Counted from the first letter of the stretch, positions 27,757 through 37,731 are shown. The stretch is 64,000 bases of DNA from Thaumasiovibrio occultus (GCA_019703815.1 AP023052.1:1922001-1986000); one strand, 5' to 3'. Made by a program: numbers and translations. The notes: generated by a model not told the origin, from the sequence alone.

Positions 27757-28362
27757 CTGCTTCAAGGTTTGATAACCATAGCCAATCCGCGTCGCTATGG
27801 TGATGGCACACAGGCTAGCAAACACATAGGCAATCAGCGCAAAAGACGCCGGAAACAGACAGAACAACGCAAAGCACAAAATGGTTTCCGTGCCTTCGGC
27901 GATCCCGCCAAGATAATAAATCGATTTATGTTGATAGACTGGGTTTTCGATTCCATGCTTGCTCGCCAGGCTGGCAAAAGCCAGAAAGCTGGTGCCTGTG
28001 CCAATAAATGAGGTCAAAAGCACCGCCCCCGCCACACCGTTGGCTGCGGGATCAGCAATCACAAACCCTAAAGGGATCAGCGCGTAGAACAGAAAATCGA
28101 GCGAGATATCTAAAAAACCACCGGCATCGGTGATCCCCGATACGCGGGCAATCGCCCCATCAAGCCCATCACAAAGCCGATTCAACACTAAGAACAGCAA
28201 ACCCCACATCGGCTGTCCTAACGCAATACAGGCAAATGCCAGTAAGCCAAACACAAAACCGACTATCGTCACCTGATCAGCGGTCACACCGAGGCGATGC
28301 AGTTTCTCACCCACCTGATTGAGCGGCGGTTTGATCAGCTTAATTGCAAAACGGTCTAGCAT
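27742..28362 (-). CDS. CDP-alcohol phosphatidyltransferase family protein
   Basis: A 206-residue membrane enzyme with about six helices. The catalytic signature D-x2-DG-x2-AR-x8-G-x3-D-x3-D is intact in CDGLDGAIARVSG...GGFLDISLD (about residues 65-90). Such enzymes transfer a phosphatidyl group from CDP-diacylglycerol to an alcohol (glycerol-3-phosphate, serine, inositol or another). It does not look like PgsA or PssA of E. coli, so the acceptor is unknown. Transcribed after topA but separated from it by a terminator. Confidence 0.88.
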   Translation of the reverse strand: MLDRFAIKLIKPPLNQVGEKLHRLGVTADQVTIVGFVFGLLAFACIALGQPMWGLLFLVLNRLCDGLDGAIARVSGITDAGGFLDISLDFLFYALIPLGFVIADPAANGVAGAVLLTSFIGTGTSFLAFASLASKHGIENPVYQHKSIYYLGGIAEGTETILCFALFCLFPASFALIAYVFASLCAITIATRIGYGYQTLKQKKSG

Positions 28363-28416
28363 ACGCTCTCCTTAGCCACGCATTGTCCTCACTTATTTAT
28401 CTTATGCTGAATGCAT

Positions 28417-28442
28417 AAAAAAGGCAGCCTGCGCTGCCTTTT
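28417..28442 (-). terminator. Terminator of topA
   Basis: 10-bp perfect stem (aaaaggcagc/gctgcctttt) with a minus-strand T-run, about 40 bases after the topA stop. Confidence 0.9.
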
Positions 28443-28482
28443 CAGAGGGGTTGATCAAACCCTATCAGTTCACCACAGCAAC

Positions 28483-31119
28483 TTACTTCGCTGCTTTTGG
28501 TTTTTTGCGTTTATCGGTAATTTCCCACTTACCGTCGATAAACAAACCAGTGAAGCCTGTTGGTTTACCGTCATCTTCCGAACGGATGTAGTTCTCTTTG
28601 CTCTTACGGCTAAAGCGCACCACAGTTTTGCGACCATCGGGATCTTGTGTCGGCGCATCCGCAAGATAGTGGTACTTCGGCGGAATACGATCTTTGTACT
28701 GTTGCAGCTCTTCCACCAACGGCGCGCGCGTTTCACGCGATTTAGGGAACGTGCTCGCAGCCATAAACAGACCTGCCGCACCGTCACGCAATACAAAGTA
28801 AGCATCAGGATCTTGCGAACAAGGCAGTTCAGGGAAATGAACTGGATCTTCCTTCGGCGGCGCAACTTCACCATTTTTCAGGATCTTGCGAGTATTTTTA
28901 CAGCTGTCGTTAGTACAGCCCATGTACTTGCCGAAGCGACCGGTTTTCAGCTCCATGTCCGAGCCACACTTGTCACACTCAACGATTGGGCCGTCATAGC
29001 CTTTTAGCTGGAACTCACCCTTCTCAACCACATAGCCATCACAGTTCGGGTTATTACCACACACGTGTAGCTTGCGTTTTTGGTCGATCAGGTACGCGTC
29101 CATCGCGGTTTCACACACCGGACAACGTTTCTTCGCACGCAATGCGGCAGTTTCAACGTCTTCTTCCAGCACGTTGATCACGCCGTCTTCGTCACCCAAG
29201 TTGATGGTGGTCTTACAACGCTCTTTCGGTGGTAAGGCGTAACCGGAACAGCCCAAGAATACCCCAGTCGATGCGGTACGGATCCCCATCGGGCGGCTAC
29301 AGGTTGGACATTCGATGTCTGTCAGTACGATATGGTTTGGCGCCATACCGCCTTCGTCTGCTTCACGCTCTGCCGTTTCCAGCTCTGAAGTGAAATCGGC
29401 AAAGAAATTATCCAGTACTTTCTTCCACTCTGCTTCGCCTTCAGCGATCTTATCCAGATTGCCTTCCATACGCGCAGTGAAGTCATAGTCCATCAGATCA
29501 GCAAAGCTTTGATCCAGACGGTCTGTGACGATTTCACCCATTTTCTCGGCGTAGAAACGACGTTGCTCAACTTTCACATAGCCACGATCTTGGATGGTGG
29601 AAATGATCGAAGCATACGTCGATGGACGACCGATCCCGCGTTTTTCCAACTCTTTCACAAGCGCCGCTTCAGTGAAACGCGCCGGTGGCTTAGTAAAGTG
29701 TTGCTTTGGATCAAGCGCCGCAAGCGTTAGCACATCGCCCACACTTAAGTTTGGCAGGATCACGTCTTCGTTCTTACCCATTGGGCGCAGAACCGCCGTC
29801 CAACCATCAAACTTCAGGACGCGACCTTTCGCTTTCAAGGTAAAGTCGTTCGCCGCTACCGTCAGCGTGCTTGAATCGTATTGCGCAGATGTCATCTGAC
29901 ATGCGACAAAGTTACGCCAAATCAAGTCGTACAGCTTGATCGCGTCTTGCTCCATGCCTTCCAGATTTTCTGGGCGCACGTACACATCTGATGGGCGGAT
30001 CGCTTCGTGCGCTTCCTGCGCATTTTGCTTGCTACCGTAAACGTGTGGCGTCGCTGGCAAGTAGTTCTCGCCATGATTCTCAGTAATGTAGCCACGTACC
30101 GCTTCAACCGCCTCTTTACTTAGGTTGGTCGAGTCAGTACGCATATAAGTGATGTAACCCGCTTCATACAAACGCTGTGCCAAGCCCATGGTGCGCTTCA
30201 CGCCGTAACCTAAACGGGTGCTCGCCGCTTGCTGTAGCGTTGAGGTAATAAAAGGCGCAGGTTGCTTCGAGCTGGTTGGGCGCGATTCGCGATCAACCAC
30301 CTTATAGGTCGCATTTTCCAGCAGCTTAACCGCAGCATCAGCTTGCGCTTGATTCACCGGCTTAAATGCGTCACCCGCTTGCTTAGTTACCGCCAAACGC
30401 AGTGCTTCAGCAGACGCCGTCGTCGTGTCGGCGTGAATATCCCAAAACTCTTCAGGAATAAACGCTTTGATTTCGCGCTCACGCTCAACCAACAGTTTCA
30501 CCGCGACCGACTGCACACGACCCGCTGACAGGCCACGTGCGACCTTTTTCCACAACAGGGGTGATACCATAAAGCCAACCACGCGATCGAGGAAACGACG
30601 GGCTTGCTGGGCGTTTACACCATTGATATTCAACTCACCTGGCGCTTCGAACGCTTGTTGAATCGCATTTTTGGTAATTTCGTTAAAAACAACACGTTTA
30701 TAGCGTGATTCATCGCCACCGATGATCTCACGAAGGTGCCACGCAATAGCTTCTCCTTCGCGGTCCAAATCGGTTGCGAGATAAACATGGTCAGCTTTCT
30801 CTGCCAGTTTTTTCAGCTCTGCCACGACTTTTTCTTTGCCCGGCAGGATCTCGTACTGTGCTGCCCACCCTTGATAAGGGTCAACGCCCATCTTATTGAT
30901 CAGCGCTTTTTTGTCTTTTTGTTTCTTGATGCGCGCTTTTTCTTCTGCACTCAGACCTTTGGTCGAGACAGGCGCGGCTTTCTTACCATCGCTGCGTGCA
31001 CCCGTTGGCAAATCACGGACGTGACCTACACTCGATTTCACAATGAAGTCGTTTCCAAGGTACTTGTTGATTGTTTTAGCCTTGGCTGGCGACTCCACAA
31101 TTACCAGAGATTTACCCAT
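28483..31119 (-). CDS. topA: DNA topoisomerase I
   Basis: Type IA topoisomerase that relaxes negative supercoils. The 878-residue protein (E. coli 865) has the N-terminal TOPRIM domain ([20 protein letters not shown] and the acidic triad in [12 protein letters not shown]), the active-site Tyr325 in [11 protein letters not shown] (E. coli Tyr319), and three C-terminal four-cysteine zinc ribbons (starting [18 protein letters not shown] and CDKCGSDME), followed by a basic tail. It is divergent from yciN, as in E. coli. Confidence 0.98.
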   Translation of the reverse strand: MGKSLVIVESPAKAKTINKYLGNDFIVKSSVGHVRDLPTGARSDGKKAAPVSTKGLSAEEKARIKKQKDKKALINKMGVDPYQGWAAQYEILPGKEKVVAELKKLAEKADHVYLATDLDREGEAIAWHLREIIGGDESRYKRVVFNEITKNAIQQAFEAPGELNINGVNAQQARRFLDRVVGFMVSPLLWKKVARGLSAGRVQSVAVKLLVEREREIKAFIPEEFWDIHADTTTASAEALRLAVTKQAGDAFKPVNQAQADAAVKLLENATYKVVDRESRPTSSKQPAPFITSTLQQAASTRLGYGVKRTMGLAQRLYEAGYITYMRTDSTNLSKEAVEAVRGYITENHGENYLPATPHVYGSKQNAQEAHEAIRPSDVYVRPENLEGMEQDAIKLYDLIWRNFVACQMTSAQYDSSTLTVAANDFTLKAKGRVLKFDGWTAVLRPMGKNEDVILPNLSVGDVLTLAALDPKQHFTKPPARFTEAALVKELEKRGIGRPSTYASIISTIQDRGYVKVEQRRFYAEKMGEIVTDRLDQSFADLMDYDFTARMEGNLDKIAEGEAEWKKVLDNFFADFTSELETAEREADEGGMAPNHIVLTDIECPTCSRPMGIRTASTGVFLGCSGYALPPKERCKTTINLGDEDGVINVLEEDVETAALRAKKRCPVCETAMDAYLIDQKRKLHVCGNNPNCDGYVVEKGEFQLKGYDGPIVECDKCGSDMELKTGRFGKYMGCTNDSCKNTRKILKNGEVAPPKEDPVHFPELPCSQDPDAYFVLRDGAAGLFMAASTFPKSRETRAPLVEELQQYKDRIPPKYHYLADAPTQDPDGRKTVVRFSRKSKENYIRSEDDGKPTGFTGLFIDGKWEITDKRKKPKAAK

Positions 31120-31525
31120 TTTTCTCTCTACGTCCTCGTGCGATTACAACGCTATATACCCGCGCCTAGCTGCTGGGTATAAAACTTATAGTTCTAAAAC
31201 TGAACCCAATTAACTCTTAATATTATATTGGGCGAGAAATCTGTGAGGTCAACCTCTTTCACCACCACAGTCATTTGTTTGGTCGCTGAACCCACAAATG
31301 TTATCGAAATGCTACCACCTGTTCAGTTCTTGCTCATCCGCTGTGAAGGTTCCTAAAAACGGCCTCATTCTTAGCAGTATTCGACACTACTGCCTAGCAT
31401 GATTGAGAACTTTTTGTTGTCGATCACAATTTTTGTAATAATTATCCTAATTTGTTCAGCGAGACAAGGATATAAAGTCCACCTTCTCTCGCCAATCTCG
31501 TGATAACTTTACAGAAGATTTTGTT
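31120..31525. other. Divergent intergenic region topA / yciN
   Basis: 406 bases without a gene. It must hold the promoters of topA and yciN. It is AT-rich, with several TATA-like words near 31150-31230, but I do not identify a promoter with confidence. Confidence 0.45.
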
Positions 31526-31774
31526 ATGTCTGAAAAAAAAGCAATTAACAGCAGTGACTTACTCATGATCGCCAACCAAATCATGCAAGATCACGACAGC
31601 TTCATCGAAGGGATGCGCGCCACCAGCGTAGAAGAAAAAGAAGGCGTTTTAGTTTTCAAAGGCAACTATTTCCTTGATGACAATGGCCTGCCAACAAGCA
31701 ACACCACCACTGTGTTTAACTTATTCAAATTACTGGCGCATCAGTTGTCGCCAGAATTTACGCTACAAGACTAA
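31526..31774 (+). CDS. yciN: YciN family protein (DUF2498)
   Basis: An 82-residue protein of unknown function that aligns throughout with E. coli YciN (83 residues): shared blocks are GVLVFKGNYFLDDNGLPT and the VFNLFKLLAHQLS helix. Its location divergent from topA is also the E. coli arrangement. The role of YciN is not established. Confidence 0.92.
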   Translation: MSEKKAINSSDLLMIANQIMQDHDSFIEGMRATSVEEKEGVLVFKGNYFLDDNGLPTSNTTTVFNLFKLLAHQLSPEFTLQD

Positions 31775-31942
31775 ATCTGGGTAGCGTTTAGACCCAACTT
31801 TTGCGGTAAATGACAGCAAAACGCGACGAAAAACGCCCATCTTAGGGGTTTTCGTCCACCAGCGCTGTGACGATTTAGGTGGCTCATTGCCCTTAAGTCG
31901 GTAACGCTCACCACCCCCTCGCCCATTTACGGCAATCAACGA

Positions 31943-31965
31943 AAAAGGCACCCTCAGGGTGCCTT
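31943..31965 (-). terminator. Terminator of sohB
   Basis: 9-bp stem (aaggcaccc/gggtgcctt), TCA loop, with a T-run on the minus strand. Confidence 0.85.
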
Positions 31966-32010
31966 ATAACCTCAGCGGCGAAATACTCTCGTGTCGCCAC
32001 ATAAGGCGGA

Positions 32011-33069
32011 TCACATCATTGGACGTTGACCGCGACTGATCCATTTAAGCAGTAGCGTATCAACCGCTTCACCCGACGCCCCAGCAAGCTTCTCTGCCAG
32101 CTTTTTACGTTGGACGTAGCGGATCGCTAACACTTCACGATTTTTACACGCTTCAACCACTAGATCGTCACTGGTTGCAATCTTATCAACCAAACCAAGT
32201 TTCGCCGCTTGCTGACCAAACCAATGCTCGCCAGTAGCGACTTCATCCAGCGCCAATTTCGGACGATGTTCATTAATGAAGCCTTTGAACAACTCGTGGG
32301 TTTCTTCCAGCTCAGTTTGGAACTTTTCACGCGCTTTGTCGGTGTTTTCACCAAACATGGTTAAGGTACGCTTGTACTCACCTGCCGTCAGTTGTTCAAA
32401 CTCAATATCGTTTTTCTTCAGTAACTTATTAAAGTTGGGTAACTGTGCTACCACACCGATAGAGCCAATGACCGCAAACGGGGCTGATACGATTTGATCC
32501 GCGACACACGCCATCATGTAACCACCGCTGGCAGCCACTTTATCAACGGACACCGTCAACTTAATGCCTGCTTGCTTTAAGCGATCTAACTGAGACGACG
32601 CTAAACCGTAGGCATGAACCATACCGCCGCCACTTTCAAGACGCAGCAAGACCTCATCGCCCACCACAGCAACTGCTAAAATGGCGGTGATCTCTTCGCG
32701 CAACGATGCCACTTCTTTCGCGTCAATGCTGCCTTTAAAGTCCAACACAAAAGTGCGCGGCTTACGCTCTTGGGTAAGCTCACCCTTGTTCACCGCTTGT
32801 TTAATGTCTTTTTCGAGCTTTTTCGCTTCTGCTTTACGCTTACTTTTCTGCTCTTTATGACGCGCTTTCATTACTGCTTTATCAAACAGATGATGCTCCA
32901 ATGCGTCAACCGTCGCTTTATGCTTTTTATTGAGATCGGTAACTTCAAGTTCCCCTTTCTCTGCCGGCTCATGCTTGATGCTTTTGATCAACACTAAAAG
33001 TGCAATAACAGCAACGACTGCGGTAATCACCTTGGCAAAGAACAAGCCATATTCAAACAAAAATTCCAA
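32011..33069 (-). CDS. sohB: Probable inner-membrane serine protease SohB
   Basis: Member of the SppA/S49 signal peptide peptidase family. The 352-residue protein has an N-terminal membrane helix (about residues 6-28), a charged Lys/Glu-rich linker, then the protease domain with the catalytic Ser in AASGGYMMACVAD and the general-base Lys expected in GEYKRTLTMFG. It matches E. coli SohB (349) throughout. I chose the TTG at 33069 (peptide beginning EFLFEYGLFFAK after the initiator) because it matches E. coli MELLSEYGLF and has GAGGAA ahead of it; the frame is open 14 codons further up. Confidence 0.93.
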   Translation of the reverse strand: MEFLFEYGLFFAKVITAVVAVIALLVLIKSIKHEPAEKGELEVTDLNKKHKATVDALEHHLFDKAVMKARHKEQKSKRKAEAKKLEKDIKQAVNKGELTQERKPRTFVLDFKGSIDAKEVASLREEITAILAVAVVGDEVLLRLESGGGMVHAYGLASSQLDRLKQAGIKLTVSVDKVAASGGYMMACVADQIVSAPFAVIGSIGVVAQLPNFNKLLKKNDIEFEQLTAGEYKRTLTMFGENTDKAREKFQTELEETHELFKGFINEHRPKLALDEVATGEHWFGQQAAKLGLVDKIATSDDLVVEACKNREVLAIRYVQRKKLAEKLAGASGEAVDTLLLKWISRGQRPMM

Positions 33070-33274
33070 CGTCCATTCCTCGTTTGGCTTCAGTTTGTTG
33101 ATTGATACCAAGTTATTGTAACCAGTTTGTCACCATTAGGGCTACTTAATTACCTGTCGCCGTCAAATTCACCAATGAAATATGACTGGCTTCCAAGCTC
33201 TGCGACCCTCAACCTGTCAAATCGGCCATATTTGGATACAATAAGTTGAAAATAAGTAAAAAAAGGACTGGAAA

Positions 33275-34012
33275 GTGGAGCTGCAAATCGCAACCGATGG
33301 GTTAAAAGGGAAAATTATCTTAGTAACAGGCGCGGGTGATGGGATCGGTCGTACCGCTGCACTTACCTATGCCAAGCACGGCGCTCAAATTATTTTGCTC
33401 GGTCGCACTGTCGCTAAACTAGAAGCGGTTTACGATGAGATCTTAGCGCTAGGCGGCCTAGAGCCCGCGATTATTCCGCTTGATCTCAAAGGTGCCACCC
33501 AAAAGCACTATCAAGAAATGGCCGATACCATTGAAGCGCAGTTTGGTCATTTAGACGGTCTGCTCCACAACGCCAGCTTGTTGGGCACCTTAAGTCCATT
33601 CCATCAAATCGATGAAACTGTCTTTGATGATGTGATGCAAGTAAACGTAAAAGGGGCGTTTTTAATGACCCAACCCTTACTACCGTTATTAAAAAAATCG
33701 GCGGCCGGACGTTTGATTTTCACCAGCTCGACGGTGGGTCATAGTGGCCGAGCCTACTGGGGATCTTATGCGATTTCCAAGTTCGCCACTGAAGGCATGA
33801 TGCAGATCATCGCTGATGAATACAGCAACACGCCACTGCGCGTGAACGTCATTAATCCCGGCGGCACCCGCACCCAAATGCGCGCCTCGGCGTATCCGGC
33901 CGAAGATCCGCAAACGCTCAAAACGCCGGAAGAGATTATGCCGCTCTACCTCTACTTAATGTCGGCGCAATGCGAAGAAACTGGCCAGTGCTTTGATGCC
34001 CAACCGAAATAA
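33275..34012 (+). CDS. yciK: YciK, short-chain dehydrogenase/reductase
   Basis: A 245-residue SDR oxidoreductase aligned with E. coli YciK (252). The cofactor motif TGAGDGIG lies at about residues 19-26, the LHNAS motif near 100, and the catalytic Ser, Tyr and Lys are in TSSTVG and SYAISKFA. The physiological substrate is not known. GTG start preceded by AAAGGA. Confidence 0.93.
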   Translation: MELQIATDGLKGKIILVTGAGDGIGRTAALTYAKHGAQIILLGRTVAKLEAVYDEILALGGLEPAIIPLDLKGATQKHYQEMADTIEAQFGHLDGLLHNASLLGTLSPFHQIDETVFDDVMQVNVKGAFLMTQPLLPLLKKSAAGRLIFTSSTVGHSGRAYWGSYAISKFATEGMMQIIADEYSNTPLRVNVINPGGTRTQMRASAYPAEDPQTLKTPEEIMPLYLYLMSAQCEETGQCFDAQPK

Positions 34013-34039
34013 TCCAATGTTCTCCATGTTCGGTTAATG

Positions 34040-34074
34040 AAGCAAAAGACCACCCTTGCGGTGGTCTTTTGCTT
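34040..34074. terminator. Bidirectional terminator
   Basis: 15-bp perfect stem (aagcaaaagaccacc and its complement) with a CTTGC loop between the convergent yciK and asparagine synthetase-like genes. Confidence 0.93.
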
Positions 34075-34096
34075 TACCAATGATTAGGCTCAAACG

Positions 34097-35764
34097 CTAC
34101 CAGCGCGTCATTCTGTCGACGAGACCAATATGGGATCCGGCATTCCACAAACCAAGCAGATGGAGCGAGCACGATAAGGTAAACGCGCCCATTTTTATCG
34201 GTTGCTCGGCTCGCGCGCCAAACGCCTCGCGCCACGCTTTCACAACCTGTCCCCGTGCGAGTCGCTTATTTGCCGCCATCTGCCACTGATCTTGCCCTTG
34301 CATGGGTAAATGACACGGCACATGCCCAGGATATGCTTGCCAAGGTGTATTCAATACCTCAGGGTAGCTGCGTTGGAGCCACTTCATATAAAATTGATGG
34401 CCCCGCACCTTTTCTACTGGCTGCGACAGCACACACGCCAGCACTTTCCACGACAACAAAGGCACACAAAAATCCATTTGGTACTCATCGATATCTTCAT
34501 AAGGCACGGCAAGATGGTGGTGCTGATCGTTAAACAATAAAAAGAGCTGAAACGCTTTTTCCAACGGCAGATCGCCACACTCGTCAAAGGATTTCACCAG
34601 ATTGCGCTTTAAGGCTTGCTGCAACTCATTGGCATTTTTGATCATTCGTTTTGATACATACGCTGATTGCTGCTCGATATAGAGATCAACCAAGCGTTCT
34701 ACATCTTCGTTTTTTGCCGCGCGGTAAATCGCCTCAGAATAATAGACCCAACCAATCCCGACACTACCGCCATTGCCTGACCAACACAGCCGAGGACGAG
34801 AGATAGCATCGAGCGCCTCATTCTTACCTGAGCGCCTATATGTGCCTAAACGCTGCTCAACCGTAATTGCTTGAGTATCCGCAACCTGCACGACCTCAAG
34901 CGGTATGCGCTGCTCTTGCGCAAACGCCTTGGCACAAGCGAGATCTTGGGTTTCTTGCACTGAAAAGTTCAGCGCCAACACGGATAATCCTTTGCGTGAC
35001 AGCTCTTGATTGATCACCCGCGAGTCCAACCCACCCGAGAGCAGGGTTAAACTGTGAGTATCGTCGGCGGCGTACTTGGCGCAAACGGTTTGAAACCGCT
35101 CGGTGAGTAAGTTAAGCGCCTCCTCCTCGGCCAATGTTTGTGTGGCAATCGACTGCCAATCTAACCAACGCGAGCGACTTAACCGCCCCTTTTCAATGAC
35201 CAACACTTCGGCGGGACGGGCGCACTTCACGTTGTCATAAGGGGTGTTATCCAATAAGAAAAAACCTAAGGTACTGAACTCAATAAGCCCTTGCGGATCG
35301 GCTTTATTCGCCACACCTAAGCGGTGCAGCCATTTAAGTTGGCTACTGAAGTAGAGAATTTCATCGACGATGGTGTAATAAAACGGGCGTAACCCCAGCG
35401 CATCCGTTGCCAGTGTGAGTTTTTGCTCTTGATGCAAGTAGTGCAAAAAACAGAAGGCCCCGTCGCTTTGCTGCAAGGTTAGATGGAGATCATCGGCGTC
35501 TAGCAACTGTTTCAGATCATCGGTTCGGTTGCTACTGATCAATGGATGGCCGGTTAACGCCGCAAACTGCGCGGTATCTTGCCAAGCCGCCGGTTGTTCA
35601 AAAGCACCAAAATCACGACTGGCAGCCACCACTCCGGCGCCCAGCAACACGTTACCGCCTTCCCCCCACGAATGCCTAATTGCCGCTTCAACCTCATCAA
35701 GACGCTGCTGAATATCGGTACGTAATTCGCGGTTTAAATTGATGGCTCCTGCCAATACGCTCAT
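34097..35764 (-). CDS. Asparagine synthetase-like protein lacking the glutaminase Cys
   Basis: A 555-residue protein with the two-domain plan of asparagine synthetase B: an N-terminal Ntn-type domain (residues about 1-200, with SDGAFCFLHY and DALGLRPFYY) and a C-terminal ATP-pyrophosphatase domain with the PP-loop LLSGGLDSR near residues 238-246. The catalytic Cys that must follow the initiator Met in glutamine-dependent enzymes is Ser here (Met-Ser-Val-Leu), so it cannot use glutamine by the normal route. The ATG is supported by GGAGGG. It stands alone with its own terminator and no biosynthetic neighbours. It could be an ammonia-dependent enzyme or an amide-forming enzyme with another substrate. 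Confidence 0.8.
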   Translation of the reverse strand: MSVLAGAINLNRELRTDIQQRLDEVEAAIRHSWGEGGNVLLGAGVVAASRDFGAFEQPAAWQDTAQFAALTGHPLISSNRTDDLKQLLDADDLHLTLQQSDGAFCFLHYLHQEQKLTLATDALGLRPFYYTIVDEILYFSSQLKWLHRLGVANKADPQGLIEFSTLGFFLLDNTPYDNVKCARPAEVLVIEKGRLSRSRWLDWQSIATQTLAEEEALNLLTERFQTVCAKYAADDTHSLTLLSGGLDSRVINQELSRKGLSVLALNFSVQETQDLACAKAFAQEQRIPLEVVQVADTQAITVEQRLGTYRRSGKNEALDAISRPRLCWSGNGGSVGIGWVYYSEAIYRAAKNEDVERLVDLYIEQQSAYVSKRMIKNANELQQALKRNLVKSFDECGDLPLEKAFQLFLLFNDQHHHLAVPYEDIDEYQMDFCVPLLSWKVLACVLSQPVEKVRGHQFYMKWLQRSYPEVLNTPWQAYPGHVPCHLPMQGQDQWQMAANKRLARGQVVKAWREAFGARAEQPIKMGAFTLSCSLHLLGLWNAGSHIGLVDRMTRW

Positions 35765-35862
35765 TAACCCTCCAGAAAATTAGGCACTCACTACTGGAAA
35801 GCTTAGAGCAAAAAACGCACCTGATCCTATGCAGAAATTCACTAACCTACAGAAACGTAAAA

Positions 35863-35887
35863 GGGTTGCGGCTTCACACCACAACCC
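35863..35887 (-). terminator. Terminator of the metal permease gene
   Basis: 6-bp stem (gggttg/caaccc) extended by 2 bp after a mismatch, with a TTTT on the minus strand, shortly after the permease stop. Weaker than the other terminators listed. Confidence 0.6.
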
Positions 35888-35914
35888 CGAGTTTAGTTTT
35901 ACTTTATACTGAGT

Positions 35915-37045
35915 TTAGAAAATCACGTTATACATATAGCCTGACAAGATAGCCATACCAAGGATCACGGCCAAAAATGCTGCAATCATCTGATTCTTAA
36001 AGATAGATTTCAGCAAAATCACTTCCGTTAAGCTCGCACCTGCACTACCGATGATCAGCGCCATAACCGAGCCCATCGCCATCCCTTTCTTCACTAACGC
36101 CGCGCTTAACGGGATCACAGCTTCAGCGCGAATATAAAGTGGGATACCGATCACCGCAGCGACTGGGATCGCATACCATTTGTTTTCACCTGCGTACTTC
36201 ACGATCAGATCTGTTGGAATAAAGCCATAAATCATTGAGCCAATCGCAATACCGAGTAACAAATATGGCAACACCTGCTTGAAGTCTTTCCATGTTGCGA
36301 GCCAAACGGTTTTCCAAAAACTTGGCTGCGCAGTCGTTTTGTCGGCCATAGCATTGTCAACCATAGTATCTTTGTTGGCCATATCGCCTTTGTCGACCAC
36401 AGCATCGTCAGACGGGTTCGACGTTGCAGTGCAGCAGCTCTCTTTCTTGACGTCAACCGCTGCCGGCGCACAACAACTGGTGGTGTTCACCTCTGGCGCG
36501 CTGCCACAACTTGTCGCTGGTGGTGCACATTCCTCAGCGTTGGCTGGCGTATCGCCGCAGGCGGTAGCACACGATGAAGCGCTAGACTCATGATACGCCT
36601 CATCTTTGACGTAACGTGCAAAGCCTAATTTTTCAAGGGCGAAACCAGCAATTACAGAGACCGCCATCGCGGTAACAAAGTAATACAACGCGACTTGCCA
36701 GCCCATAGTGACCACAAACAGGCCAATGATGATTGGGTTAAGTAACGGACTCGCCAACAAAAACACCATCATAGGGCCAAAGCCGGCTTTCGCTCGTAGC
36801 AGACCTTTCAAGAAGGGGATCGTCGAGCAAGAGCAAAACGGAGTAATTGAGCCTAGCAGCGCCGCTACCACATACCCCTTACCTTTGCGCGAACTCAACA
36901 GCGCTTGGATCCGCTGAGGGGTTAAAAAGCGTTGCAAGATCCCCACCAAATAGCTGATCGCGAGAAACAAGACCGTTAGCTCTGCCGCCAAAAACAAAAA
37001 CATCCCACCCGCTTCACTTAGCTTTTCTAACATTACGTCGCTCAT
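35915..37045 (-). CDS. Permease of the SO_0444 Cu/Zn-efflux type (ArsP/DUF318 superfamily) with Cys-rich loop
   Basis: A 376-residue membrane protein in two halves of about four helices each, with the family motif ITPFCSCSTIPFLKGLL near residues 67-83. The halves are joined by a long cytoplasmic loop (about 150-245) with eight cysteines in spaced singles and CC pairs (CATAC, EEC, TSC, SCCAP, SCCTA), followed by a Met/Asp-rich part (DKGDMANKDTMVDNAMADK). This fits the SO_0444-type transporters linked to Cu/Zn efflux. Related ArsP proteins export organoarsenicals, so arsenic is an alternative. A divergent ArsR-family gene lies upstream. GGAGAAG precedes the ATG. Confidence 0.82.
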   Translation of the reverse strand: MSDVMLEKLSEAGGMFLFLAAELTVLFLAISYLVGILQRFLTPQRIQALLSSRKGKGYVVAALLGSITPFCSCSTIPFLKGLLRAKAGFGPMMVFLLASPLLNPIIIGLFVVTMGWQVALYYFVTAMAVSVIAGFALEKLGFARYVKDEAYHESSASSCATACGDTPANAEECAPPATSCGSAPEVNTTSCCAPAAVDVKKESCCTATSNPSDDAVVDKGDMANKDTMVDNAMADKTTAQPSFWKTVWLATWKDFKQVLPYLLLGIAIGSMIYGFIPTDLIVKYAGENKWYAIPVAAVIGIPLYIRAEAVIPLSAALVKKGMAMGSVMALIIGSAGASLTEVILLKSIFKNQMIAAFLAVILGMAILSGYMYNVIF

Positions 37046-37319
37046 TTTTCTTCTCCGTAGCGCAAGTTGAATCCGCTTATCGGTCGCAACTTGCCAACTT
37101 TTAGCTTTACCTGGCAGTGACGAGTCACAAGATCTTCACTGACGGACAAAACTCATTCATTTCGATATTTCCCGAATTATAGAAATAATTAACGTACGAT
37201 CAAGATATATTTCGATAAACATCGAAATAATTTTCAACTGACTGATTTTATTAGACGTTGAGATCTTGAGCCTGCCAGACGTTTCCACTAAGATCGAAAT
37301 GTTCATTGAGGAGTAAAAA
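37046..37319. promoter_or_regulatory. Divergent control region with ATTTCGAT/ATCGAAAT repeats
   Basis: Contains a perfect 9-bp inverted repeat (37208-37229, tatttcgat-aaac-atcgaaata) and further half-sites near 37159-37167 (atttcgata) and 37292-37300 (gatcgaaat). Repeats of this kind between an ArsR/SmtB regulator and its target are the usual operators. Confidence 0.65.
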
Positions 37320-37616
37320 ATGGAACTGGAATTGGTCGCAAAAGCCCTAAAAGAGCTGGGGCATCCGACGCGCTTATTGGTATTTAAAGCGGTGGTAAAA
37401 GCCGGTTTTGACGGTATCGCTGTCGGCCAAGTGCAAGAGAAATTAGCGATCCCTGCCTCAACGCTATCGCATCACATCGCCGCCTTGGTTTCGGCCGGCT
37501 TGTTGCGTCAACGTCGTGAAGGGCGCGTGTTGTATTGCGTCGCTGAATACCAGTACCTTGAAGATGTTATCGCCTATCTGCAAGCCGAGTGCTGCGTAGA
37601 CGGCTCAGCGCAGTGA
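37320..37616 (+). CDS. ArsR/SmtB-family transcriptional regulator
   Basis: A 98-residue winged-helix repressor with the ArsR pattern: AKALKELGHPTRLLVFKAV, recognition helix in IPASTLSHHIAALVSAGLL, wing RQRREGRVLYC. Cys and His residues that could bind metal are the Cys in the wing, the HH in the recognition region and the CC in the C-terminal AECCVDG. It is divergent from the metal permease and probably represses both genes until metal or metalloid binds. Good GAGGAG site before the ATG. Confidence 0.9.
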   Translation: MELELVAKALKELGHPTRLLVFKAVVKAGFDGIAVGQVQEKLAIPASTLSHHIAALVSAGLLRQRREGRVLYCVAEYQYLEDVIAYLQAECCVDGSAQ

Positions 37617-37682
37617 TCGGGGCAACCGCTTGGCTCACCTCGCGCTAACTCAATAAAGCTGATTCGCGGGATCGCAAGCAAA

Positions 37683-37714
37683 AAAAACGCTGTGGTGGTA
37701 GCCACAGCGTTTTT
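37683..37714. terminator. Bidirectional terminator
   Basis: 13-bp perfect stem (aaaaacgctgtgg/ccacagcgttttt) between the convergent regulator and TonB-receptor genes. Confidence 0.93.
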
Positions 37715-37731
37715 CATTTCAGCGCGATACG

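Noticed and set aside
28411-29007. 198-codon plus-strand open frame across the 3' end of topA
   Set aside because: It is antisense to the well conserved zinc-ribbon part of topA and has no ribosome-binding site or recognisable domain.
28986-30661. Several 60-100 codon plus-strand frames opposite topA
   Set aside because: Shadows of a highly conserved gene.
36279-36593. 104-codon frame opposite the Cys-rich loop of the permease
   Set aside because: Its sequence is explained by the reverse complement of the real gene; no start signal.
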